From assembly GCA_025925615.1 (NCBI GenBank), contig JAICLN010000300.1, forward strand, positions 1 to 5,045: DNA of 5,045 nt. The letters run 5' to 3'. Both the position numbers and the translations under genes were made by a program. This DNA comes from Actinomycetospora sp. Lineage in GTDB: Bacteria; Actinomycetota; Actinomycetes; Mycobacteriales; Pseudonocardiaceae. Position 1 is the first letter of the stretch. Every line of letters starts with the position of its first letter. Positions 1-5,045 of the stretch are shown in pieces. The notes beneath the pieces were generated by a model. It searched no databases and was not told the DNA's origin. It was given only the letters and a program-made list of their open reading frames with translations.

Positions 1-65
1 ACCGGGTAGCGCTGCCGCAGCACCGCGAGCGCCGGCACCGCGGCGCCGCCGGTCTGCCCTGACAT
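1..65 (-). CDS. Possible 5' end of an unidentified gene, cut by the window edge
   Basis: On the minus strand an ATG at 65-63 opens a frame that stays open to base 1 and begins MSGQTGGAAVPALAVL. It starts 18 bases after the osmC stop and reads in the same direction, so it could be the next gene of that cluster. Third codon positions are almost all G or C and the composition (Gly, Ala, Val, Leu) is protein-like, possibly hydrophobic. No Shine-Dalgarno is visible before the ATG. The alternative is the 3' end of a plus-strand gene whose frame stops with TGA at 60-62, which would converge on osmC. About 21 residues are too few to assign a family or settle the strand. Confidence 0.3.
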   Translation of the reverse strand, partial: MSGQTGGAAVPALAVLRQRYP

Positions 66-83
66 CGCGCCGAGCAGCGCGAC

Positions 84-551
84 CTAGTCCCGAGGCCGGT
101 CGCCGTCGAACGAGGCGGAGTCCAGCCCCGCGTCCAGGGTGATCGTCGTGCCGGCCAGCGCCTTCGATACGGGGCAGGTCTGCTCCGCCGTCCTCGCCAG
201 CTCCTGGAACCTGGCCTCGTCAACACCGTCGACGGCGGCGCGCAGCGTGATCTCGATCCCGCTGATCTCGAAGCCGCCGCCCTTCGCGGGCGAGAGCGTG
301 ACCTCCGCGCTGACGTCGATGGACCTCGCCGTGAGGTTCTCCCCACCGAGCACCCCGGAGAGGTTCATCGCCAGGCACGACGAGTGCGCCGCGGCGATGA
401 GCTCCTCGGGGCTGGTCTGGCCGTTGGCCTCCCCGGCGCGGGTCGGGAACGAGACGTCGAACTGTCCGGCGTTGGACGAGTCCAGCGTCACGTGGCCCGC
501 ACCGTCCTGCAGCCCACCTTCCCAGTGGGTGGTCGCGTCACGGCTCGGCAT
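84..551 (-). CDS. osmC: OsmC/Ohr-family organic hydroperoxide reductase (OsmC subfamily)
   Basis: This 155-residue protein belongs to the OsmC family of cytoplasmic thiol peroxidases, which reduce organic hydroperoxides and protect against oxidative and osmotic stress. Both family cysteines are present: the peroxidatic Cys59 in AHSSCLAM and the resolving Cys126 in TCPVSKAL. The preceding TSPEEL (residues 46-51) matches the NPEEL segment that supplies a conserved glutamate, and Arg38 in FPTRAG is a candidate for the thiolate-activating arginine. The end (ITLDAGLDS) also matches OsmC. E. coli OsmC is 143 residues, so the gene is full length with a short polar tail. The ATG is fixed by GGAGG at 561-557, 5 bases upstream. 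It lies 30 bp after a small stress-type membrane protein gene, so the two are probably co-transcribed. The family call is firm; OsmC rather than Ohr rests on the sequence around the two cysteines. Confidence 0.93.
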   Translation of the reverse strand: MPSRDATTHWEGGLQDGAGHVTLDSSNAGQFDVSFPTRAGEANGQTSPEELIAAAHSSCLAMNLSGVLGGENLTARSIDVSAEVTLSPAKGGGFEISGIEITLRAAVDGVDEARFQELARTAEQTCPVSKALAGTTITLDAGLDSASFDGDRPRD

Positions 552-581
552 CGTCGCCTCCAGGTGGGATCGGTGTCCGGG

Positions 582-866
582 TCAGTGGCGAACGCGCTTG
601 CGGCCGGTGATCTTGTTGTAGACGACCAGCAGGATGATCGCGACGACGATCGACCCGATCCAGCCGATCGGGCTCTTGAACGAGAGCTGGTGCGGCGACG
701 TGATCAGTGAGCCGATCACGCCGCCCACGACCGAGCCGAGGATGCCGAGGCCGATGGTCGCGAGGAGGCCGATGTTGTCCTTGCCGGGGACGAGCGCGCG
801 GGCGATGAAGCCGATGATGAGACCGAAGATGATCCAGCCGATGATCGTGATGATGATGGAGCCCAT
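582..866 (-). CDS. GlsB/YeaQ/YmgE-family stress-response membrane protein
   Basis: This small integral membrane protein of 94 residues has three hydrophobic segments, at about residues 3-26, 33-55 and 66-83. The first contains the family pattern GWIIFGLIIGFIAR followed by a short basic/proline turn (ALVPGKD). The middle one is a glycine-rich helix (GLGILGSVVGGVIG), as in transglycosylase-associated/GlsB proteins. The C-terminus is short and basic (ITGRKRVRH). Members are induced by general stress in several bacteria, but their biochemical role is unknown. The start at 866 is preferred over longer in-frame options because GGAAGG at 880-875 sits 8 bases upstream and the hydrophobic family signature begins immediately; residues encoded further upstream are Arg/Ala-rich and unlike the family. 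It is the promoter-proximal gene of a likely two-gene stress operon with osmC. Confidence 0.9.
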   Translation of the reverse strand: MGSIIITIIGWIIFGLIIGFIARALVPGKDNIGLLATIGLGILGSVVGGVIGSLITSPHQLSFKSPIGWIGSIVVAIILLVVYNKITGRKRVRH

Positions 867-905
867 GGGATAGCCCTTCCGGAGACCGCGGGAACGCTGC
901 AGGGC

Positions 906-929
906 GTACGTCGCCCAACCGTGTCGTAC
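906..929. repeat. Short inverted repeat GTACG-N14-CGTAC upstream of the stress operon
   Basis: GTACG at 906-910 and CGTAC at 925-929 form 5-bp perfect arms. One further matching pair beyond a mismatch gives 6 of 7. It falls 40-63 bases upstream of the small membrane protein start, where a repressor or activator site for that operon would be expected. The arms are short, so chance is possible. Confidence 0.3.
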
Positions 930-944
930 TCCAAACCTCGCGCT

Positions 945-975
945 CGCGACACATCCGGCGGATCCGTGTGTCGCG
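945..975. promoter_or_regulatory. Perfect 9-bp inverted repeat, candidate operator of the divergent promoters
   Basis: CGCGACACA at 945-953 and its exact reverse complement TGTGTCGCG at 967-975 flank a 13-base centre. The dyad lies near the middle of the divergent region, about 80-110 bases from one start codon and 100-130 from the other. It has no adjacent T-tract, so it is unlikely to be an intrinsic terminator. A dimeric transcription factor site is the simplest reading; the regulator is unknown. Confidence 0.45.
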
Positions 976-1076
976 GCCTGGCCGTCACCGGCTCTTCGCC
1001 GCATGCTCACCGTGCCGGGGCTACCCTCGGCCTCCGGCGGCGTCCTGTCGCCGGTCCGTGAGGTGAGGGGTGCGCG

Positions 1077-1391
1077 ATGGGATCACTGAGCCCGGTGCAC
1101 TGGGCGATCGTGATCGTCGTGGTGCTGTTGCTGTTCGGCTCGCGGAAACTGCCCGACATGGCCCGGGGCCTCGGGCAGTCGATGCGCATCCTCAAGGCCG
1201 AGACGCGCGGCCTCCAGGAGGACGGCCGCACGCACTCGTCCGGTGACGCCGCCAAGTCCGGGTCGTCGACACCCGCCGCACCCTCGACGTCGTCGGGAAC
1301 CCCCGCGACGACCCCCGAACGGCAGAACGGGACCGCTCACCCGGACGCAGCCGCTGAGCGTCCGCCGAGCGCGGAGCGCGACGCCTCGTGA
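1077..1391 (+). CDS. tatA: Sec-independent protein translocase subunit TatA
   Basis: TatA is the pore- or membrane-thinning subunit of the twin-arginine pathway, which exports folded proteins together with TatC (and TatB where present). The 104-residue protein shows the standard order: a short N-tail with a polar His8, one membrane helix at about residues 9-20, the hinge FG (20-21), and an amphipathic helix from about 22 to 45 containing SRKLPDMARGLGQSMR. It ends in a long, disordered Ser/Thr/Pro/Ala-rich tail. The first nine residues resemble actinobacterial TatA, including that of Mycobacterium tuberculosis. The start is supported by GTGAGGGG at 1063-1070, 6 bases upstream. TatA is favoured over TatB because of the FGSRKLP motif and the short helix. 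No tatC lies beside it, unlike the usual actinobacterial arrangement, so this may be a second or relocated copy. Confidence 0.92.
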   Translation: MGSLSPVHWAIVIVVVLLLFGSRKLPDMARGLGQSMRILKAETRGLQEDGRTHSSGDAAKSGSSTPAAPSTSSGTPATTPERQNGTAHPDAAAERPPSAERDAS

Positions 1392-1392
1392 G

Positions 1393-1419
1393 CTGACGGT
1401 CGCGGGGCGTTGATACCGT
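1393..1419 (+). promoter_or_regulatory. Possible promoter for a leaderless acyltransferase transcript
   Basis: CTGACG at 1393-1398 and TACCGT at 1414-1419 (a TANNNT -10) are separated by 15 bases. They would place transcription initiation close to the GTG at 1429. The 37 bases between tatA and that GTG contain no recognisable Shine-Dalgarno, which fits a leaderless message. Read-through from tatA is equally possible. Confidence 0.25.
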
Positions 1420-1428
1420 CCCGCCCCG

Positions 1429-2682
1429 GTGACCGATTTCGCGAGGCCGGCAGAGGCCACGGAGGCCGCGGTCGCGCCCGTCCTGCTCCCGGACCGGGCC
1501 GCCACCGCGCCCGCCGGCCCCGCGCGCCCGGAGCGCACCGCGGGCGGGTCCGGTCGCAGGCTGTCGTGGGACGTGCTGCGCGTCGTGTTCGTGCTGCTCG
1601 TGATCCTCTACCACTCGACATTCATCGGGCCGCTCGTCTACCACGACATCATCCCGAAGAACCTGGCGTTCCCCCACCAGGTCGGCGCGAGCCTGCTGCT
1701 CGTCCTGTCCGCCTACTTCGTGGCCGCGACGGTGCGCCGCGGGGGAGCACGCCACGGCGGGACCGCCCGCTGGTGGTGGGGGAAGATCGCCCGCCTCATG
1801 CCGGCGTTCTTCGTGGCGACGATCAACGCCTGGATCTTCCTGCGCTACCTCGCCCCGGGCGGCTGGTACCTGCCGGGCAAGCGTGACCTCGTCGCCAACC
1901 TGCTGATGCTGTGGCACTGGGATGGTCGCTGGGGCTACGTCGACGGCTCGTACTGGACGATCCCGCTGCAGCTCATGGCGTTCTGCCTGGCGGCCGTGAT
2001 CTGGCGCGGCCCGCTGGGGCGCGGCGTCGGGCTGCGTGTCCTCATGTGGTCGGCGCTGATCGTCCCGGCCCTGCAGTGGCACCACCTCGCGACCCGCGCC
2101 GCCGGGTCGTCCTACGCGATGCTCGCCGACGGCGTCGGCATCTTCCGCTGGCACCTGTTCGTGGCCGGGGTCGCGGTGTGGATGGTGTCCACCGGGCGGC
2201 TGGGACGTGCGCACTTCGTGGCGATCGAGATCGTCGCGATCGCGGAGCACGCGCTGCAGACCTCGGTGCTCGACCCGACGGCGGGGTGGAGCACCGACTG
2301 GATCGCGGTCGCCCTGGTCTCCCTCGGCGTCGTCGCCATGACGGCGGCCGCCCTCGGGCCCGACTGGGACCGCTGCATCCCACCCCTGGGGCGTCGGGTG
2401 ATCACGTGGCTCGCCGGCATCTCCTACGGGGTGTTCCTCACCCACCAGACCGTGGGCTACGTGGTGATGCGCCGGCTGCAGCAGCTCGGCGTCGGGCCCA
2501 CCCTGCAGACCGGCTTCATGATCCTCACCGGGGTGCTCGCGGGGTGGCTGCTGACGCGGTTCGTCGAGCGGCCGCTGCACCGGCGCCTGATGCGCGCGTG
2601 GGACCGCGGCCCGGGCCGCTACGGCCGGGTCGACCTCGCGGCGGTGGAGCTGCCGGCCCCGTCCAGGGCGACGAGGTCGTAG
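1429..2682 (+). CDS. Acyltransferase-3 (OafA/YrhL-like) integral membrane O-acyltransferase
   Basis: This 417-residue polytopic protein belongs to the acyltransferase-3 family, which transfers acyl groups (often acetyl) across or at the membrane onto sugars, lipids, antibiotics or cell-wall polymers. After a proline/alanine-rich leader (1-43) the family core begins at RLSWDVLRVVFVLLVILYH. Arg51 and His62 are separated by exactly ten residues, giving the R-X10-H motif considered essential in OafA. A basic loop with RLMP follows (122-125), then SYWTIPLQL (174-182) where many members have a WSL..E-type motif. Next are YGVFLTH (333-339) and a terminal VERPLHRRL (379-387). Roughly ten hydrophobic segments are visible, and no SGNH domain is fused. 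The GTG start lacks a ribosome binding site; an internal GTG would remove R-X10-H. The substrate cannot be read from sequence or context. The last 64 bases overlap the convergent Fe-S protein gene. Confidence 0.85.
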   Translation: MTDFARPAEATEAAVAPVLLPDRAATAPAGPARPERTAGGSGRRLSWDVLRVVFVLLVILYHSTFIGPLVYHDIIPKNLAFPHQVGASLLLVLSAYFVAATVRRGGARHGGTARWWWGKIARLMPAFFVATINAWIFLRYLAPGGWYLPGKRDLVANLLMLWHWDGRWGYVDGSYWTIPLQLMAFCLAAVIWRGPLGRGVGLRVLMWSALIVPALQWHHLATRAAGSSYAMLADGVGIFRWHLFVAGVAVWMVSTGRLGRAHFVAIEIVAIAEHALQTSVLDPTAGWSTDWIAVALVSLGVVAMTAAALGPDWDRCIPPLGRRVITWLAGISYGVFLTHQTVGYVVMRRLQQLGVGPTLQTGFMILTGVLAGWLLTRFVERPLHRRLMRAWDRGPGRYGRVDLAAVELPAPSRATRS

Positions 2683-3584
2683 GTCCGCATCGAGGCGGTG
2701 CGGCCCGCGCCGCACGTCAGCGGGGTCGGTGACGGGATCCAGCGCTCGCGGACCACGACGACGACCTCGCCGTCGCCCGACCGGAGCCGGACCGTCCAGA
2801 GCGCGGCCTCCTCGGGGTCCTGCCGCACGTCCAGGGGGGCCAGCGCCGCCACCCGGTGCTCGCCCAGGACCAGCCGGGCGTGGTGCTGCGCGCCCTGCAC
2901 CGGAGGCGCCAGCCCGGCGCGGCCGCGGATCAGGTGCGGGTCGACCTCGCCGGCCTCGTAGCGCTCGGCGACGGCGACCGCCTCCGACGCGGCCACCCGT
3001 CCGAGGACGAGGCCGTGGGGCAGGAGCACGACGTTCGCGGCGAACCGGTCGCCGCCCGTGTGGGTGGTCTCCCACGTCCGGTTCGCGTGCGCGCCGGCGA
3101 GCGCGGCCGCGACGGGACGGCCCCGCACGGCGCAGCACGCGTCGTGGCGGCCGTGCGCGCAGACCAGGTAGACCGGCTCGTCGGAGAACTCGGTGGACGC
3201 GTCGAGGTCGGCCAGGGCGTTCGGCAGGGCCTCGGGGGCGTCGACGCGACCCCAGCGGATCGACTCGTGGGCCGGCCGGCAGTCGACCACGGCGAACCGG
3301 CCGCCGGCCTCGGTCGGCGCCCCGCGCAGCGCGGTGCGCCGGATGAGCTGGAAGCGTGCGTCGTGGGCGCGGCAGAAGGCGTCGAGGGCGTCGACGACGT
3401 CGTCGGAGAACCCGCCGCCGGTGAGCGCCTGCGCGCCCCACGGCCCGGGGTGCTCGACGAGCAGCCAGTGCCGGGCCGGCGGCGCCGAGGCGAACAGCGG
3501 GTCCTCGCGCTCGCGGGCGGCCTCCGAGCAGCGGAACGGCACGGCCGTCTCCGCGGGCTGGGTCAGGGAGTCCGAGGCCGTCAC
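2619..3584 (-). CDS. Sucrase/ferredoxin-like (Apd1-like) thioredoxin-fold [2Fe-2S] protein
   Basis: This 321-residue protein matches the sucrase/ferredoxin-like family, thioredoxin-fold proteins that include yeast Apd1; 'sucrase' is a historical name. Visible landmarks are HWLLVEHPGPWG (39-50), CAHGRHDACC (142-151), THTGGDRFAAN (174-184) and LPHGLVLGR (188-196). Cys142 and Cys151 are nine apart, as are the two cluster cysteines I recall for Apd1. Apd1's two histidine ligands lie in an H-x3-H; here that is His175 and Asp179, so one histidine is replaced. The family probably carries electrons or senses redox state, but its role in bacteria is not established. The GTG start overlaps the TGA of the upstream oxygenase gene (GTGA), with only a weak GGA before it, so translation is probably coupled. 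The final ~15 residues are unconserved-looking and are encoded antisense to the acyltransferase tail. Confidence 0.85.
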   Translation of the reverse strand: MTASDSLTQPAETAVPFRCSEAAREREDPLFASAPPARHWLLVEHPGPWGAQALTGGGFSDDVVDALDAFCRAHDARFQLIRRTALRGAPTEAGGRFAVVDCRPAHESIRWGRVDAPEALPNALADLDASTEFSDEPVYLVCAHGRHDACCAVRGRPVAAALAGAHANRTWETTHTGGDRFAANVVLLPHGLVLGRVAASEAVAVAERYEAGEVDPHLIRGRAGLAPPVQGAQHHARLVLGEHRVAALAPLDVRQDPEEAALWTVRLRSGDGEVVVVVRERWIPSPTPLTCGAGRTASMRTYDLVALDGAGSSTAARSTRP

Positions 3585-4915
3585 GTGTCCGTCGTACCCG
3601 GACCGTCGTCGGGCGCGCCACCCTCGACGCCGGACGCGGGCGCCACCGAGTCCGGCGTCACCAGGACGCCCTCGGTGAGCAGCCGACGGGCGACGACGGT
3701 CGCGTCGCCGGGCTCGGCCTCCGGGACCTCGGCCAGCCGGACGAGCGGGCCGGCGAGCAGCGTCGCGAGCGGGGTCACGGCCTCGGCGGGGAGCTCCAAG
3801 GTCCGGTCGGGTAGCTCGAGGCGCAGCGGGCCGCCGTCGGCGGCCGGGGGCAGGACGCGGTGGCGCAGCCCGTGGCGCAGTCGCAGCGCCGTGTCGGGTC
3901 CGAGGGCGTGCACGGCGGCGGCCTGGCGCAGCGGGCGCAGCGACTCGGGCCGGTTCCCGGACCACACCCGGCCGCGGAGCCGGCGGGCCGCCCGGGCGGC
4001 GCGGGCCTCGTCGTGGGAGCGGTCGGCGAAGTGCTCCTCCGCGCGGCGGGCGACGACCTCGAGGTGCGAGGCGAGGGCGGCCGGGTCGGACACGTCGATG
4101 CCCAGTGGGAGGGAGGCGCGCAGCTCGGGGTCGTCGGCCAGGCCCGCGAGCAGCGTCTCGAGCAGGGCGTGGCGGGTGACGACGTGGACCCCGACGGTCA
4201 GGTGCGCGGAGACCTCGCCCTGCGCGGTCGCGGAGTGCAGGTAGCCCCGGGGCAGGTAGAGCGCGTCGCCGGGGTGCAGGACCTCGTCGAGCAGGGGCTC
4301 CTCGGTGGCGCGGGCGCGGACCGCGGCGGCGTGGTCGTTCCAGGGCTGGTTGCGCAGCGGGTCGGGGTGGACCGGGGCATGGACGTGCCAGCGCTTGGTG
4401 CCGGCGATCTGGAGCACGAACACGTCGTGCACGTCGTAGTGCGCGGAGAACCCGGTCGACGAGGCGGGCGTGACGTAGGCGTTGACCTGCACGGGATGGC
4501 CGAGGTCGGCGTTCAGGCCGGTGGCGAGCTCGGTGACCGGCGCCCAGGTGCGGTGCACGCCCTGGAGCACCACGGTGTGGCCGTCGGCGAAGAGCCCGGC
4601 GACGCGGTCGTCGCGCAGCTGGTCGGCGACCTCGGCGCCGACCCCGCCCTCGCCGGTGAAGTGTTTCGAGTCGACGACGGTGCCCTGCTTGGCGATGCGC
4701 AGGAACGGGGTGCGCAGGCCGCGGTGGGCCAGGAGCTCGTCGACGGCGTCGAGGGAGAAGAGGTCGCCGAACCCGGGCTCGGCGGAGCCCCCGCGATCCT
4801 TGGCGAGGTCGTCCCGGCGGGAGAGCACGGCCTGGCGGCCCCAGGCGTCCCGGGCGAAGTCGTCGAGGTCGCCCGCGACGGCGCGGCGCAGGTGGGGACG
4901 GTCGGTGGTGTTCAT
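3581..4915 (-). CDS. JmjC/cupin Fe(II)/2-oxoglutarate oxygenase, ribosomal-oxygenase (YcfD/MINA/NO66) type
   Basis: This 444-residue protein looks like a bacterial ribosomal oxygenase. That family uses Fe(II), O2 and 2-oxoglutarate to hydroxylate a residue on a ribosomal protein; E. coli YcfD modifies an arginine of L16. The iron triad is visible: His159 and Asp161 in HYDVHDVF, and the distal His227 in YLPRGYLHSA. Lys174 in GTKRWHVH is the likely 2-oxoglutarate contact. NAYVTP (145-150) precedes the HxD motif as in the family. A helical linker (about 245-350) is followed by a winged-helix-like C-terminal region (about 362-422, ending LLTEGVLVT). YcfD is about 373 residues, so this is complete and somewhat longer. 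The start at 4915 has GGGAG 9 bases upstream; an in-frame ATG at 5029 would run through T-rich non-coding sequence and is rejected. The actual target is not known; L16 is only an analogy. Confidence 0.88.
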   Translation of the reverse strand: MNTTDRPHLRRAVAGDLDDFARDAWGRQAVLSRRDDLAKDRGGSAEPGFGDLFSLDAVDELLAHRGLRTPFLRIAKQGTVVDSKHFTGEGGVGAEVADQLRDDRVAGLFADGHTVVLQGVHRTWAPVTELATGLNADLGHPVQVNAYVTPASSTGFSAHYDVHDVFVLQIAGTKRWHVHAPVHPDPLRNQPWNDHAAAVRARATEEPLLDEVLHPGDALYLPRGYLHSATAQGEVSAHLTVGVHVVTRHALLETLLAGLADDPELRASLPLGIDVSDPAALASHLEVVARRAEEHFADRSHDEARAARAARRLRGRVWSGNRPESLRPLRQAAAVHALGPDTALRLRHGLRHRVLPPAADGGPLRLELPDRTLELPAEAVTPLATLLAGPLVRLAEVPEAEPGDATVVARRLLTEGVLVTPDSVAPASGVEGGAPDDGPGTTDT

Positions 4916-4987
4916 GCGGCGCGGCTCCCAGGCGCTCGGTCCGACGACGTCGACGATGTGGATTTCCGGACGTTGTTTGTGACCGAT
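4916..4987 (-). promoter_or_regulatory. Upstream region of the oxygenase/Fe-S operon
   Basis: These 72 bases carry the Shine-Dalgarno GGGAG (4929-4925) and should contain the promoter of the two-gene operon if it has its own. The AT content rises sharply beyond about 4958, as is common for promoters in GC-rich genomes. I see no -35/-10 pair at standard spacing that I would defend. Confidence 0.3.
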
Positions 4988-5045
4988 GCGAAACCCCAGA
5001 AACAAAACAGACGAAAAAAAACACCCCAAAGCGCCCCCAGAGGCC
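4988..5045 (-). terminator. Probable arm of a hairpin terminator, cut by the window end
   Basis: On the minus strand a GC-rich stretch (5045-5022) leads directly into eight T at 5021-5014, then more T-rich sequence (TTTTG, TTTC) to about 4999. That is the layout of the second arm and U-tract of an intrinsic terminator. It would end a minus-strand gene lying beyond base 5045, before the oxygenase gene. The first arm would be outside the window, so the stem cannot be verified. The plus strand has no T from 4988 to 5045. A low-quality contig end is the alternative. Confidence 0.4.

Larger units (their letters stand above)
867..1076. promoter_or_regulatory. Divergent intergenic region between the stress operon and tatA
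   Basis: The 210 bases lie between two start codons facing away from each other, so both promoters should be here. For tatA, TACCCT at 1022-1027 fits the actinobacterial -10 pattern TANNNT, but no convincing -35 stands at normal spacing. For the leftward operon, the minus strand has GTTT followed 16 bases later by GGGCGA. This resembles only loosely the GTTT-N15/16-GGGTAY pattern of SigB/SigF stress sigma factors. Two inverted repeats are present and are listed separately. Promoter positions are tentative. Confidence 0.5.

Noticed and set aside
582..1010. Longer 142-residue start for the small membrane protein
   Set aside because: The extra N-terminus is basic and unlike the family, crosses the promoter region with its dyads, and the ATG at 866 has a good Shine-Dalgarno.
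1911..2732. 273-codon plus-strand frame inside the acyltransferase gene
   Set aside because: It is the +1 shadow of the acyltransferase, Arg/Ala/Pro-rich, without motifs or a ribosome binding site.
1192..3621. 809-codon open frame on the minus strand
   Set aside because: It runs antisense to the acyltransferase and out of frame with the Fe-S protein, and is dominated by Arg, Pro, Ala and Gly. This is the usual shadow frame in very GC-rich DNA, with no family motif.
2856..4244. 462-codon plus-strand frame antisense to the oxygenase and Fe-S genes
   Set aside because: The translation is low-complexity Arg/Ser/Ala/Gly without domain motifs, and the opposite strand has clear families over the same bases.
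4973..5005. TTGTTT / AAACAA inverted repeat near the right end
   Set aside because: Six-base AT-only arms in a locally AT-rich, A-tract-containing stretch are likely by chance.
2619..5024. 801-codon minus-strand frame taken as one large protein
   Set aside because: Only the part from the GTG at 3584 onward has a recognisable family pattern. The upstream ~480 codons are Arg/Pro-rich shadow of the oxygenase gene, which lies in another frame with all its catalytic residues.
4916..5029. Upstream ATG at 5029 for the oxygenase
   Set aside because: The extension would translate the T-tract and promoter-like sequence, with codon use unlike the rest of the gene. The ATG at 4915 has its own GGGAG.
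1..5045. CRISPR array, tRNA/rRNA genes, insertion sequences, attachment sites
   Set aside because: I saw no spaced direct repeats, tRNA cloverleaf or CCA end, transposase frame or terminal repeats on either strand.

Overview
The window is very GC-rich with strong G/C bias at third codon positions, and it carries GTG as well as ATG starts. The TatA N-terminus (MGSLSPVHW) closely resembles mycobacterial and other actinobacterial TatA. Together these point to a high-GC actinobacterium, possibly a Pseudonocardiales-type organism; the genus is a guess.

Left part (1-866, minus strand): a short stress cluster. A 94-residue GlsB/YeaQ/YmgE-type membrane protein is followed after 30 bp by an OsmC-family peroxide-detoxifying protein. 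Just past the osmC stop there may be the start of a further minus-strand gene that leaves the window at base 1. A 210-bp divergent intergenic region (867-1076) separates this cluster from the rightward genes and holds two inverted repeats, one with perfect 9-bp arms.

Middle (1077-2682, plus strand): a stand-alone tatA (no tatC or tatB beside it), then 37 bp later an integral-membrane acyltransferase-3 (OafA-like) with a GTG start and no clear Shine-Dalgarno, possibly leaderless.

Right part (2619-4915, minus strand): two genes that run leftward and share a 4-bp GTGA stop/start overlap. The first is a JmjC/cupin Fe(II)/2-oxoglutarate oxygenase of the ribosomal-oxygenase (YcfD/MINA/NO66) type. 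The second is a sucrase/ferredoxin-like (Apd1-like) thioredoxin-fold [2Fe-2S] protein. The second gene ends inside the 3' end of the acyltransferase gene (64-bp tail-to-tail overlap). The last ~90 bases are compositionally different. The final 58 bases contain no T on the plus strand and look like one arm of a strong hairpin terminator cut off by the window edge.

Most of the genes belong to known families. The item most worth following up is the translationally coupled pair of a protein oxygenase and a small Fe-S protein, which suggests a redox partnership. This is an inference from gene order, not a demonstrated system.
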